A stretch of DNA of 64,000 nucleotides from JANRLF01 sp033762815 (GCA_033762815.1 JANRLF010000012.1:83969-147968), one strand, 5' to 3'. Positions 45,428 through 55,065 are shown, counted from the first letter of the stretch. The notes: generated from the sequence alone by a model not told the origin. Program-made: numbers and translations.

Positions 45428-46810
45428 ATGTACACGGCTAAATTGCTCCAACTACTGCAGTCCTTTTCCGCCCAAGAAATGAAACAATTGCGCAAACTGG
45501 TGATGCAAAAGGCAGATAACAAAGATGTATTAACTTTCTTCGAACAACTGTATGCGCTATATCCCAATTATTCCATTGAAAATACCGATAAAAGGCGGGT
45601 TTTCAAACGAATGTACCCCCATCAACCTTATAACGACCAGCGTATGCGGCATTTAATGGCAGAGTTGCAAAACCTTGCCGAAAACTACCTTGTTGGCCAA
45701 ACGCTTGAAATAGAACCTTTTCTGCACGACAAAATTATGTTACGCCAATACAGGAAACGCAATTTGACAAAGCTGTTCGATCAGCAATTGAGGCAGCTCA
45801 AAGGGCAGTTGGAGATATACCCTACCAGAGATGAAACCTATTATGAAGCATCCTTACTAACTGACAAAGAATTCAACCAATACTTGAAAGGCAAACAATT
45901 GCGCACCATTGAACCCAACCTGCAACAGCTAAGCAACACCATGGACCAATGGTATGTTGTTGGCAAGCTAAAAATATTTATCGAGGCACTAAACTACCAG
46001 AACTTGGTGACCATGGAGTATAATATCCGTTTCATGGGGGAAATACTGCGTTTGATAAAAGAGGAAAGCTATTTGGAAATCCCAATTATCGGTTTGCACT
46101 ATGCGGCCCTTATGACTTTATTGGAGCCTGAAAACGGAGAACATTTCAACCAGCTAAAGCAAAATTTAGAAGAACATAACAAAATACTGAATGGGGAAGA
46201 TTTGGATGATCTATACACGGTAGCGCGTAACTACTGTATCAAAAAAATCAATCAGGGCCATTCGGCATACATTAGGGAGGTGTTTGAGTTATATCGATTT
46301 GAGCTCCGCCATCAAAAAAAGCAACATATTACTGCAAGCACCTATAAAAACATTGTCACGGTAGCCTACAGCCTGCATGAATATGAGTTTGCCCGCCAAT
46401 TTATTGAGACATATACCCCATTATTGCCTGAGCATTCACGGCTTAGCAATTATCAATACAATATGGCCCGTTACCGGTTTGTAAAAGGGGAATATCGGGA
46501 GGTGGTAGGTTTACTTGCCCAAGTGGACTATGATGATGTCTTTTTGATGCTATCAGCAAAAGCGCTTTTACTAAAAACCTATTTCGAACTGCAAGCTACC
46601 GATGCCTTTTATTCTTTAACACAAAGCTTTAGGGCACTATTGCGCAACAAAAAATACATTAATTATCATAAGCGCAACTACCTCAATTTGCTTTTCTATG
46701 CGGAAAAATTATATAGCTGTAGCAAAAGGGAAAGGTCACGGATTAAGGATGAGATTTTATCCGTAAAAGAGTTAATGGATAAAGATTGGTTACTGGAAAA
46801 ATGCGTTTAA
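45428..46810 (+). CDS. Uncharacterised all-helical protein (460 aa)
   Basis: This is a cytosolic protein without signal or TM. The N-terminal 90 residues (LLQLLQSFSAQEMKQLRKLV...FFEQLYALYPNY...RRVFKRMYPHQPYNDQRMRHLMAELQNLAENYL) have the layout of a Bacteroidota-specific uncharacterised family with several copies per genome. The rest consists of alpha-hairpin, TPR-like units (YEFARQFIETYTPLLPEH, GEYREVVGLLAQV). It diverges from the LRR surface-protein gene with a 186-bp gap. The protein at 55066 has a similar architecture and also diverges from a T9SS gene. The function is not known. Confidence 0.8.
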   Translation: MYTAKLLQLLQSFSAQEMKQLRKLVMQKADNKDVLTFFEQLYALYPNYSIENTDKRRVFKRMYPHQPYNDQRMRHLMAELQNLAENYLVGQTLEIEPFLHDKIMLRQYRKRNLTKLFDQQLRQLKGQLEIYPTRDETYYEASLLTDKEFNQYLKGKQLRTIEPNLQQLSNTMDQWYVVGKLKIFIEALNYQNLVTMEYNIRFMGEILRLIKEESYLEIPIIGLHYAALMTLLEPENGEHFNQLKQNLEEHNKILNGEDLDDLYTVARNYCIKKINQGHSAYIREVFELYRFELRHQKKQHITASTYKNIVTVAYSLHEYEFARQFIETYTPLLPEHSRLSNYQYNMARYRFVKGEYREVVGLLAQVDYDDVFLMLSAKALLLKTYFELQATDAFYSLTQSFRALLRNKKYINYHKRNYLNLLFYAEKLYSCSKRERSRIKDEILSVKELMDKDWLLEKCV

Positions 46811-46854
46811 TGCTTGCTTTAGAAAGAGCAATATTGTTATTAAAATATTCGTGC

Positions 46855-46883
46855 TTGGGTTACCTGAAAACCTGATAAATTTG
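46855..46883 (+). promoter_or_regulatory. Promoter of the alpha/beta hydrolase gene
   Basis: TTG at 46855-46857 and TAAATTTG at 46876-46883 (18-nt spacer), followed by caac and ATG at 46888. The 4-nt gap implies leaderless translation. Confidence 0.6.
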
Positions 46884-46887
46884 CAAC

Positions 46888-47862
46888 ATGCCATGGACTA
46901 AGAGGATTTCCATTATTGTTGCCATTATAATGTTTGTGCTGCTAGCGGTATTTATCTACTTCGCTTGGCTGCGCCCCAATTTGATTATCCCGAAAGCGGT
47001 AGCGAAGGAGCGCTACGCAAGGCCTAACTCCAAATTCATACAATGGCAGGGCACTGAATTGCATTATACTGAGGCTGGCCAAGGGCCAACGGTATTGCTT
47101 ATTCATGGCTTTGGCGGCAACTTCAGCAACTTTGATAGTCTTGCGCCCAAGCTAGCTGACAGCTATCGGGTAGTTTGTGTGGATTTACCTGGCTTTGGGC
47201 TTTCCGACCAACCACGGGCGGAAGGGCTTTTGGCCCCTTTGTACCACGAATATTTCAATATGCTGTTTGATACTTTACATATCGACAGTGCTTTGGTAAT
47301 AGGCAACTCCATGGGCGGCTGGATGGCTTGGGAATTGGCCGCATCGCATCCTGATAAGGTTAGGAAACTGGTATTGCTCAACAGCGCCGGCTATGATTTG
47401 GATAGGGTAAAGAAAAATTTGGGAAGGCTAGAATTATTGGATACCAAACTGTTCAAATTGCTTAGCGCAAGGGGTATTCCCATGTTTATGAGCAACTACA
47501 ATGCCCACCGCATTAGGGCTAAAGACGCTTACGTAAACCCTGAGGAGGTAATGTTGCATAATGCGCTCACCAATCGCGAAGGCAATTTCCAGAATCTGGC
47601 AAGGATGGCAAACAGTACCGAACTGCCCGATACGGCCAATATTCAAAAAGTGGCTTGCCCTACGCTGATTGTTTGGGGCGATGATGACCGTATAGTGCCC
47701 GTGGAACATGCCCAACGGTTCAAACGCGATATACCCGACAGCAGGATGCTCATATATGAAAAGTGCGGGCATGTACCGCAGTTGGAAGTCTCGGGCAAAC
47801 TGGCAAAGGATATCAAGGCTTTCTTTGGTGAGCCAAGTAATCAAAGCTTATCCAAAAACTGA
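46888..47862 (+). CDS. Membrane-anchored alpha/beta hydrolase
   Basis: This 324-aa protein has an N-terminal TM anchor (RISIIVAIIMFVLLAVFIYFAWL) and an alpha/beta hydrolase fold: oxyanion LLIHGFGGNFSNF, nucleophile elbow VIGNSMGGWMAWE (Ser), acid in IVWGDDDRIVP (Asp) and HVPQLE with KCGH (catalytic His). The substrate is unknown; the sequence resembles BioH/MhpC-type carboxylesterases. The 3' end overlaps the convergent glycosyltransferase gene by 22 bp. Confidence 0.92.
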   Translation: MPWTKRISIIVAIIMFVLLAVFIYFAWLRPNLIIPKAVAKERYARPNSKFIQWQGTELHYTEAGQGPTVLLIHGFGGNFSNFDSLAPKLADSYRVVCVDLPGFGLSDQPRAEGLLAPLYHEYFNMLFDTLHIDSALVIGNSMGGWMAWELAASHPDKVRKLVLLNSAGYDLDRVKKNLGRLELLDTKLFKLLSARGIPMFMSNYNAHRIRAKDAYVNPEEVMLHNALTNREGNFQNLARMANSTELPDTANIQKVACPTLIVWGDDDRIVPVEHAQRFKRDIPDSRMLIYEKCGHVPQLEVSGKLAKDIKAFFGEPSNQSLSKN

Positions 47863-48905
47863 GCGATTGTTTCGCGGTAGTGGTTGTTAGCCGCTAACAT
47901 CGGGGGTTTGTATTGAGCAGCTAAGGGCAAATCTTTCCTTAAGTCAATCTGCTGCTGCCCCACCGTGTGGAACCAATCCCTTTCGTGCAAGTGCGTGGCC
48001 AAATATTCCTGCTCCGTTTGGCCAGGGGTTGGGACTAACAATGCCTGTTTTTGCGTGGCCAACAAATCCATAATAGTACTGTAACCCGAACGGGCTATGA
48101 CCATATCGCTGGCTGCTAAGGCTTGTTCCAACTCGTTGCTCTCCAGGTGGTCTACCATTCGCAGCTGACCTTTTGTTTTAGATTGTTTGCTTTCGGTGAT
48201 ACCCCTGACGAACAAACTGGAATAGGATAGCTGGCCCAATTGCTTTAACAAAATCTTTTCCAATAAAGTACGCTGTGGTTCGGGGCCTGAGAGCAATACC
48301 AAAATATCGTACAACTTTGGAACGTCTTTCAGTGGCTTTAGCCTTGATAAAATGCCCAGATACTTGACATTTCTACCCTTTCTTTCCGATAGCTTGCCCG
48401 CTAAATGGTTTGGCGGGGTATTATCGGGCACCCAGCATTCATGGAAGCGGGCAATAAAGCGGTTGTTGGTATAATCCACTGCCGATGAAAGCCATTGCGC
48501 ATTGGGGGGCATCAGTATGTTTAGTTGGTGAGTAATGAATACTGACCTTACCTTGGCATGGTATAGACCATAGCGATTATCGGAAATGATGCCCTTCAAC
48601 GCATACCGCTTTACCAACCCTTGTACCTCTTGGTTTTCACGCAAAATAGCCTGTACGAATTTAGGCAACTGCCGGCCCATGCCCCACACCATGCTGCTAT
48701 TGGCCGGATAAGAAGGCGCATAACCTTTCAGTGGCACTACTATTTGTTCAGGAAATGCTTGTTGCAACAACTTTAAGGCCCTGCCATCGCTGGCAATAAT
48801 AGGCTCCGCCCCTTGGGCGATAAGGCATTCTACCAATGGGATGCATCGGGTGGCATGCCCCAGGCCCCAATCCAATGGGGCTATCAAAATACGTGGCTTT
48901 GCCAA
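47841..48905 (-). CDS. GT-B glycosyltransferase, MurG/UDP-GlcNAc transferase-like
   Basis: The 354 residues start RILIAPLDWGLGHATRCIPLVECL, the Gly-rich N-domain loop of GT28/MurG-like enzymes. It continues with IISDNRYGLYHAKVRSVFITHQLN and a C-terminal donor-binding part (VIARSGYSTIMDLLATQKQALLVPTPGQTEQEYLA) that matches the GxxTxxEALxxGxPxLxxPxxxEQ motif of GT28. It probably adds a sugar to a lipid or membrane acceptor. Close homologs are annotated only as glycosyltransferases in Bacteroidota. No partner genes are adjacent. Confidence 0.88.
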   Translation of the reverse strand: MAKPRILIAPLDWGLGHATRCIPLVECLIAQGAEPIIASDGRALKLLQQAFPEQIVVPLKGYAPSYPANSSMVWGMGRQLPKFVQAILRENQEVQGLVKRYALKGIISDNRYGLYHAKVRSVFITHQLNILMPPNAQWLSSAVDYTNNRFIARFHECWVPDNTPPNHLAGKLSERKGRNVKYLGILSRLKPLKDVPKLYDILVLLSGPEPQRTLLEKILLKQLGQLSYSSLFVRGITESKQSKTKGQLRMVDHLESNELEQALAASDMVIARSGYSTIMDLLATQKQALLVPTPGQTEQEYLATHLHERDWFHTVGQQQIDLRKDLPLAAQYKPPMLAANNHYRETIAQFLDKL

Positions 48906-48955
48906 TTTCCGAAGCGATTTTTCCGTTTAACAAATAAAGCTGTAAATTTAAGTGT

Positions 48956-49111
48956 ATGAAGCCACTCGTGTCCCTAGCTGCCCGCAAATTGCGATTTTTC
49001 CCCGCACTTTTCCTTATTGCCTGTATCGGCTTGGGCAGTTGTGCCGGTAGTAAATGCGATTGCCCTAACTTTCATGGAAAGGTGGAGCAAAAGTCTAGTA
49101 ATCAGGCATAA
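48956..49111 (+). CDS. 51-aa Cys-rich lipoprotein
   Basis: A short frame reads MKPLVSLAARKLRFF, then a hydrophobic stretch (ALFLIACIGL), a lipobox GSC and a Cys-containing tail CAGSKCDCPNFHGK, ending QSSNQA. It has the features of a tiny outer-membrane lipoprotein of the type with a conserved KCDCPxF motif found in several Bacteroidota genomes (from memory). It is divergent from the glycosyltransferase and sits 42 bp before the amidase gene in the same direction. No good -7 element was found (TAAATTTA is closest). Confidence 0.65.
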   Translation: MKPLVSLAARKLRFFPALFLIACIGLGSCAGSKCDCPNFHGKVEQKSSNQA

Positions 49112-49139
49112 TCGCATCCAAAATATTCCTGTTTCTAAG

Positions 49140-49147
49140 TAACTTTG
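49140..49147 (+). promoter_or_regulatory. -7 element that decides the amidase start
   Basis: TAACTTTG at 49140-49147, then 6 nt, then ATG at 49154. A possible TTG start at 49145 lies inside the -7 element and is therefore unlikely. Confidence 0.6.
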
Positions 49148-49153
49148 CATGGC

Positions 49154-52100
49154 ATGAAGCCCGCTGCATATCTGTCTTTCTTAATGCTGGTACTTTCTGG
49201 TGCTTTGGTAGCAAAGCCGGTTCATCCTTATCAAACTGTTTTTGTCGAAGCCGCTAAAGCGTATCAATTGCCCCTAGGACTTCTGGAAGCGGTATCGTAC
49301 ACCAACACCCGCATGCAGCACCTCACCCCTAATGAAACCGAAAGCTGCATGGGCCTACCAAAATACCTTGGCTTAATGGGCCTAGTAGCTGATGGGAAGA
49401 GCTATTTTAAAAACAACCTATCTAGTGTTAGCCAGCTTTCAGGCATAAGCACCGATAGCATAGCCCAGTACCCTGCCGTAAATGTAATGGCCTATGCAAA
49501 AGCCTTGCAGTTACTGGCAGGTAGCCACCCCAATGAGCCTGCGGCTTATATGAAAGCCCTGGTAGCCCTGTCGGAGTTTCCGAAAAATGACAGCCTGCTG
49601 AACGATTTTGCGGTTAACTCGTGGCTCTATGGCATCTATTCCTTTTTAGCCAATGGCAACATGCAAAGGGACTATAGCTTCCCCAATTATCAAATAAACT
49701 TACCTAGTCTTTTTGGCAGTAATTATAACATCCTGAGCGCGCCCCAAGTATTAGCGAGCCCTCAAGGAATATATGGCAACGGACAAGCCTACCAACGTTC
49801 TGGTCGCTCAATGGACTATGGCCCGGCCATTTGGGATGCAGCGGCAACCTGCAATTATAGTACTAGGGGCGGCGTAGCTGTCTCAGCCGTTACTATCCAT
49901 ACCGTTCAGGGCTCTTATGCGGGTGCCATATCCTGGTTCAAGAATTGTTCGGCACAGGTTTCGGCGCATTACGTCATTCGATCATCCGATGGTCAGGTTA
50001 CACAAATGGTGGCCGAAAGCAATAAAGCTTGGCATGTAGGCAGTGAAAATCCCTATACCATAGGCATCGAGCATGAAGGTTATGTAAACAACCCTGCTTG
50101 GTACACCACAGCCATGTATCAAAGCTCTGCGAGTTTGGTGAAAGACATTTGCCAGAGTGGCTATGGCATCAATCCACTATCTTGCTATAAAGGTACCAGC
50201 CAATCGGTTCTCAGTAGCTGCTACCGCATTAAGGGGCATGTACACTACCCCAACCAAACCCATACCGACCCTGGCGGCAATTGGAACTGGGCCTACTATT
50301 ACAGTTTGATTAATGACAGTATCAGCAACACCCGTTTAACGGCATGTACGGGCACTATTACCGACAATGGCGGCACTGGCAACTATCTTGACCTAAGCAC
50401 CTATACCACCACTATTGCCCCGCCTGGTGCAATCAGCCTCAGCCTTCAATTCGCCTCCTTCAGCTTGGAGAATGGCTTTGACTCTTTGTACCTGTTTGAT
50501 GGCCCTAATATCAATTCCCCCTTGATAGGTGGCTATACGGGTACCAATAGCCCTGGAACGGCGACCGCAAGCAGTGGAATCATCACCTTGCTTTTTAAAT
50601 CCGATTGTTCGGTCAATTCTTGGGGCTTTAGTGCCAACTGGGCCTGCACCACTTGCCCTGGGTCATTAACCATCTCTACCCAAGTAAGCAATGCTTTATG
50701 CTATAATTCAAGTACGGGTACGGCTAGTGTAATTGCTCAAGGCGGAAAGATGCCTTATTCCTATCAATGGTCAACTGGTAGCACTGGCAACCAAGTCAAT
50801 AACCTAGCCGCTGGGGTTTACTATATTACCGTAACCGATGGCAATGGCTGCCGGTTAAGCGACACTGTTGTCGTGGCACAACCTTCGCCTTTATCAGTAA
50901 ACTTAAACGGCACTAACCCCACCTGTTTTGGGTTGGCCGATGGGAGTATTACCAGTACGGTATCTGGCGGAGTGGGCAATTACAGCTATGCTTGGAGCAA
51001 TGGCCAGACCACCGCAAGCATCACCAATCTTACTGCAGGCAACTATAGGCTTACGGTGACGGATAGCAACAATTGCACCTATATAGCAGCTGATACCTTG
51101 ACAAGCCCACCCCTGTTAACTGGCTTAATAACTAAACAGGATGCACTATGTTATGGCGATAGCAGCGGCAGCATCGGCCTTACGGTGACAGGTGGAACAA
51201 GCCCATATCGGTACCAATGGAGCAATGGGAGCAACGCCAACTCCATCACTTCCCTGGCAGCGGGTATTTATTCAGTGAGTATTAGCGACACCAACAATTG
51301 CCAACTGACCCTTTCAGATACGCTTAGCTCCCCGAGCCTGTTATCCGTTCAGCTTAGCAAAACTTCCCCTGCCTGCTTTGGCGATAGCAATGGTCAAATG
51401 GTAGCAATGGCAATGGGCGGGGTATCCCCTTACTCCTACCATTGGTCAAGCAATGATACTGGTTCCACGTTGGCCAATCTGGCAGCGGGCACTTACGCCA
51501 TTACGGTTATAGATGCCAATGGCTGCGAAGGGTTTGCCCTTGATACTTTAACCGCGCCAGATATACTGCTGGTTTCGCTCTTAAGTACTGCCCCTAGTTG
51601 TTCCGGGCAGCCCGATGGGGCCATTGCAGCAAGTGTCAGTGGGGGTACAATGCCATACCAGTTTGCTTGGTCCAATAACGACACTACAAATGCCATTGAT
51701 AGCCTCACTGGTGGCATTTATCAACTCACGATTACGGATGCCCATGCCTGTAGCACCGTGGCAGCGGATACGCTGACGGATATTTCCGGGCTCTCTTTGG
51801 TGCTTGATATCGAAAACCTTCCTACCTGTGCTGGCTTTGCCGATGGAGTCATTCGGGCGGTCGCCATTTCGGGAGCACCTCCTTATCAGTACCAATGGAG
51901 CAACCAAGCGCAACAAGCACTAGTGGCTGTACCCGCCGGAAACTATCAGGCCACCGTTACCGATGCCAATGGTTGTTCAAGCCAAGCCAGTATTTCCATT
52001 CCTGACCGTATGCCCTTACAAGCAAACCATACTGCCATTCCTGTATCCTGCGCCGATGGCAGCGATGGCAGCATTGACATTGCCGTAAATGGAGGACTAA

Positions 52101-52684
52101 GCCCATACACCATCAATTGGCAACTAGGCACCCAATTTTCTGCCAACCAAGTAGCTGCCGGTAGCTATTATTATGTGATAACCGATTCAAACGGTTGTGA
52201 ACTATCAGGCACCGTTATGGTAGAAGAACCCCAGCCTTTGAGCATAGCTGAGGTGGACATTCATAATGGCACGATTAGTATTGATAGCATATCAGGAGGT
52301 ACGCCTCCATACCATTATGAATGGAGCAACGGCACCATCGGCTCGAGCCTGCTAGCATTGGAAAGTGGCGAATACAGGCTTACCGTGCTTGATAGCTTAG
52401 GTTGCCAACTGCAAGCCAGTTATCAAATACAGCTTACTGCAACTGCATTGCCCAGTTTGGCAAACGCTTTTCAATTTCTGCAGTTGCCAGGAAAACAACT
52501 GCTGGTGAGCAGCCAAGTCGAGTGGAACATGAATGTATTCAGTATGGAAGGAAAACTACTGATGCATCAACAGCTTCAAAGGGGCGATAATGTGGTGGAC
52601 GTATCTTGGTTGCCCAATAGCATGTACATCGCTAAGCTGTACCAGCAAGGTTCAGTGCATTCAATAAAGCTGATGCTGTATTAG
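49154..52684 (+). CDS. Secreted N-acetylmuramoyl-L-alanine amidase with CUB domain, SprB repeats and T9SS tail
   Basis: This 1176-aa multidomain protein has a signal peptide (SFLMLVLSGALVAKP). A helical lysozyme/SLT-like domain (FVEAAKAYQLPLGLLEAVSY, residues ~25-160) has Asn-Thr where the catalytic Glu is usual, so it is probably non-catalytic. The Amidase_2 zinc domain (~225-390) has VTIHTVQG (His249), HYVIRSSDGQVTQMV, IGIEHEGY and QTHTDPGGNWNW (His370, Asp372). A CUB-like domain (~395-500) is followed by eight SprB repeats of ~74 aa (C...DGSI...GG..PY.Y.WSNG...L..G.Y.LTVTD.NGC) and a C-terminal T9SS-type sorting segment. It would cleave peptidoglycan outside the cell. The combination suggests a surface-displayed or released lysin aimed at other bacteria or at remodelling (inference). 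Confidence 0.92.
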   Translation: MKPAAYLSFLMLVLSGALVAKPVHPYQTVFVEAAKAYQLPLGLLEAVSYTNTRMQHLTPNETESCMGLPKYLGLMGLVADGKSYFKNNLSSVSQLSGISTDSIAQYPAVNVMAYAKALQLLAGSHPNEPAAYMKALVALSEFPKNDSLLNDFAVNSWLYGIYSFLANGNMQRDYSFPNYQINLPSLFGSNYNILSAPQVLASPQGIYGNGQAYQRSGRSMDYGPAIWDAAATCNYSTRGGVAVSAVTIHTVQGSYAGAISWFKNCSAQVSAHYVIRSSDGQVTQMVAESNKAWHVGSENPYTIGIEHEGYVNNPAWYTTAMYQSSASLVKDICQSGYGINPLSCYKGTSQSVLSSCYRIKGHVHYPNQTHTDPGGNWNWAYYYSLINDSISNTRLTACTGTITDNGGTGNYLDLSTYTTTIAPPGAISLSLQFASFSLENGFDSLYLFDGPNINSPLIGGYTGTNSPGTATASSGIITLLFKSDCSVNSWGFSANWACTTCPGSLTISTQVSNALCYNSSTGTASVIAQGGKMPYSYQWSTGSTGNQVNNLAAGVYYITVTDGNGCRLSDTVVVAQPSPLSVNLNGTNPTCFGLADGSITSTVSGGVGNYSYAWSNGQTTASITNLTAGNYRLTVTDSNNCTYIAADTLTSPPLLTGLITKQDALCYGDSSGSIGLTVTGGTSPYRYQWSNGSNANSITSLAAGIYSVSISDTNNCQLTLSDTLSSPSLLSVQLSKTSPACFGDSNGQMVAMAMGGVSPYSYHWSSNDTGSTLANLAAGTYAITVIDANGCEGFALDTLTAPDILLVSLLSTAPSCSGQPDGAIAASVSGGTMPYQFAWSNNDTTNAIDSLTGGIYQLTITDAHACSTVAADTLTDISGLSLVLDIENLPTCAGFADGVIRAVAISGAPPYQYQWSNQAQQALVAVPAGNYQATVTDANGCSSQASISIPDRMPLQANHTAIPVSCADGSDGSIDIAVNGGLSPYTINWQLGTQFSANQVAAGSYYYVITDSNGCELSGTVMVEEPQPLSIAEVDIHNGTISIDSISGGTPPYHYEWSNGTIGSSLLALESGEYRLTVLDSLGCQLQASYQIQLTATALPSLANAFQFLQLPGKQLLVSSQVEWNMNVFSMEGKLLMHQQLQRGDNVVDVSWLPNSMYIAKLYQQGSVHSIKLMLY
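50666..52430 (+). repeat. Eight SprB repeat units in the amidase gene
   Basis: Seven full and one partial unit of about 220 bp each encode a domain that opens with C(Y/F/S/A)G..DG, has a central GG..PY.Y.WSN and closes with TD.NGC. Unlike the units at 1-960, they have diverged at DNA level and so are older duplications. Confidence 0.8.
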
Positions 52685-52799
52685 CATTTCACCATCTGAT
52701 GAGGGCTGAACTCCAAATAATGCCAGCCTGCTAGGTAGGTAAAAAGGAATGACGCCCCGCTAGTGGACGCCATTCACCGCTGCTATGAAAAATTCCGAC

Positions 52800-54872
52800 T
52801 TACTGAAGCAATAATCTAATGGTCTGGGTTTTCAGTTCGCCATTAATGACCCCAAAGTAAAGACCTGTTGGCTTGCCCGATAAATCAATGGTAGCCTCCC
52901 CATCCATCAATATGGTTTCCTCAATCAATTCTCCCTTCAGGTCTATTATGGCTACTTTGCCATTTTCGCCCGCATGGGTACTCACTTTAAATACACCCGT
53001 TGAGGGGTTGGGGTAAACTTTAACTGACATGGTTTCGGTGTTTTTAATGGAAGTAGGGTTCAAACCATCTTTGTTATACACGTCCACCCCAAAGCTCAAG
53101 TGGCCCATCCATAGACTACCATCCCTATCAATGTGCAGGGCGTAGGTAATGTTGTCTGATATCTTGGAGTTATTCATCGTGAGGCTATCCCATTCACCTG
53201 CCTCGTATATGTACACCCCATGCAGGTTATCGCTCACGTACATTTTATCCTCTGTAAACTCAATGTCAGTCACGGTTTGGTTGCCTGCAGTTATAGGCAG
53301 GAACATGGTGCTGAAGTTGATACCATCGAACTTGATCAATGCGCCGTACACAGTGCCGAACCAAATATTACGGTACTTATCTTCTTCAATGGTTTCGATA
53401 ACGTCGTAGTACTGGGCAATGCCCACGGTATTGCTATCGGTCAATAGTACCCAGTCGCCATTGTGATAACGGCTGATACCGGCATAGCTGGCCACCCATA
53501 CGGATTGATTGGTGCTATCGCAATAGATATCGCGCGAATAAAGATTATCGGGTATATCAGCGTCCGTATTGTGGCTGAACAAGGTAAATTGGCTACCATC
53601 GTATTTCGCCACATAGTTAGTTCCCGTCATCCAAATATTACCTTCCCAATCCACTGACAAATCCCTCACACTGCCGTTGGGCAATGCCCCCACACCTAAT
53701 TGCGACCATTGGCCACTACTGTACACATACAGGAATTGCGAGGCGGTACCCACATATAATTTTCCATTGTGTTCAATGGCATCCAATACGCTGATATTGT
53801 TGGGCAGGGTATAGCTTTCCAGCACTGCTTTCGTTGCTACGTCATACTTCTGTAGGCCCTTTGAATGGCTGATGAATACATTACCGTCGCTAGCAGGCGA
53901 CATGGCCACTATCCAGTTTCCGGCTGCATCCGTCCTTCTAAGGTCAATCGTTTCTGTTTGGGTTGGGTTGATTTGATGGTATAGCTTCCCATAATCGGCA
54001 TTGATGCCCCCGGCCCAAATATCGCCGCTGCTGCCATTGCTGAAAGTGTTCAACAAGCCAAAAGCAAAACCGGTTGCTGCCCAAGCATTACCGTTGTATT
54101 GGTAGATGTTCTTGTCCTCGTTGAGTAAGAGCAGTTTTCCATCTATCTCTTTAATATCAAGGGTACGGTCCTGAAAATGGAAAGTATCTATTTCATAGCC
54201 ATTGACAAATTTCCCCAAAGTGCCATGATCGCTGGCAAAATAAAAAGTACTATCGTCTTGTATATATACGGTTGACTTGGAGTAAGCAAACAGCGTAGTA
54301 TTCAGGAAGGTAGTGTCATTGGTAGTAGGATTGAAAATAAAGGGCTCGAAGCCACCACATAAGATGCGTCCATCGCTGAACAAATCAATATCCCAGGTAT
54401 TGGTAGCATTCAGGCTTTGCCCGCTGTTTAAAAAAGCAGTAAACACCCCGTTGTGCAACTTATACAAACCTTCACTGGTGGCGCACCACATATCTCCATT
54501 CCCTTGCAATTTCATTTCATACAACAAGGTTTTCGGCTCAGGAAAGGTATAGTACGACCAGTTGCTATTGATATCTTTTACTGCCAGCCCGTTATCATAG
54601 GTACCAATCCATATATCGCCGCTAGGGGCCACCAGCACCCTTTCCACCTCTAATGAAGGTAAGCCTTCAGCCCTGGTATAAAAGGTTTTGCTACCGGTGG
54701 CTTGGTCATACATTACCAAGCCGCCCCGTGCGGCCACCCATACTTGGTTGCCCGATACGGTAATATGGTTGATTTGGTTGAAGTTGGAAAAGTTCTTCCA
54801 TTCCTCCGCCTGTAAGTTAATGGCAGCCATGCCCAACACTATAGTCGTTAATATCTGCGTAAGCGTTTTCAT
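52800..54872 (-). CDS. Secreted two-component-regulator-propeller-like protein with T9SS sorting domain
   Basis: This 690-aa protein has a signal peptide (QILTTIVLGMAAINLQA). A beta-propeller follows, made of repeated blades such as PSGDIWIGTYDNGLAV, GNGDMWCATSEGLYKL, WEGNIWMTGTNYVAKYDG, NQSVWVASYAGISRYHNG, YRNIWFGTVYGALIKFDG and DGSLWMGHLSFGVDVY (Reg_prop type, the sensor propeller of hybrid two-component systems). No kinase part is present; the protein ends in a T9SS type A sorting domain (KVYPNPSTGVFKVSTH...GLYFGVINGELK). It is therefore a secreted propeller, possibly ligand-binding. It diverges from the 509-aa helical protein. Confidence 0.9.
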   Translation of the reverse strand: MKTLTQILTTIVLGMAAINLQAEEWKNFSNFNQINHITVSGNQVWVAARGGLVMYDQATGSKTFYTRAEGLPSLEVERVLVAPSGDIWIGTYDNGLAVKDINSNWSYYTFPEPKTLLYEMKLQGNGDMWCATSEGLYKLHNGVFTAFLNSGQSLNATNTWDIDLFSDGRILCGGFEPFIFNPTTNDTTFLNTTLFAYSKSTVYIQDDSTFYFASDHGTLGKFVNGYEIDTFHFQDRTLDIKEIDGKLLLLNEDKNIYQYNGNAWAATGFAFGLLNTFSNGSSGDIWAGGINADYGKLYHQINPTQTETIDLRRTDAAGNWIVAMSPASDGNVFISHSKGLQKYDVATKAVLESYTLPNNISVLDAIEHNGKLYVGTASQFLYVYSSGQWSQLGVGALPNGSVRDLSVDWEGNIWMTGTNYVAKYDGSQFTLFSHNTDADIPDNLYSRDIYCDSTNQSVWVASYAGISRYHNGDWVLLTDSNTVGIAQYYDVIETIEEDKYRNIWFGTVYGALIKFDGINFSTMFLPITAGNQTVTDIEFTEDKMYVSDNLHGVYIYEAGEWDSLTMNNSKISDNITYALHIDRDGSLWMGHLSFGVDVYNKDGLNPTSIKNTETMSVKVYPNPSTGVFKVSTHAGENGKVAIIDLKGELIEETILMDGEATIDLSGKPTGLYFGVINGELKTQTIRLLLQ

Positions 54873-55065
54873 AAGCTTCGATTTTATTCCTCAAAAAAAC
54901 TACATACTCTATTATATATCAAACCAATTTATTGGCTTAAATTAAAGGTCAGAACTAAATGGTTATCCGCAAACGGCTTATTGAGGCATATTGCTATTTT
55001 GTAACTTTATAAGGGTTTAATTGTTAAATTGTTTTATTGCCATGCTGTTTATAAATTAAAAGTCA

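Noticed and set aside
52700..52795. Imperfect hairpin between the amidase and propeller genes as a terminator
   Set aside because: The stem (AATGACGCC/GACGCCATT) has two mismatches and no T-run on either strand.
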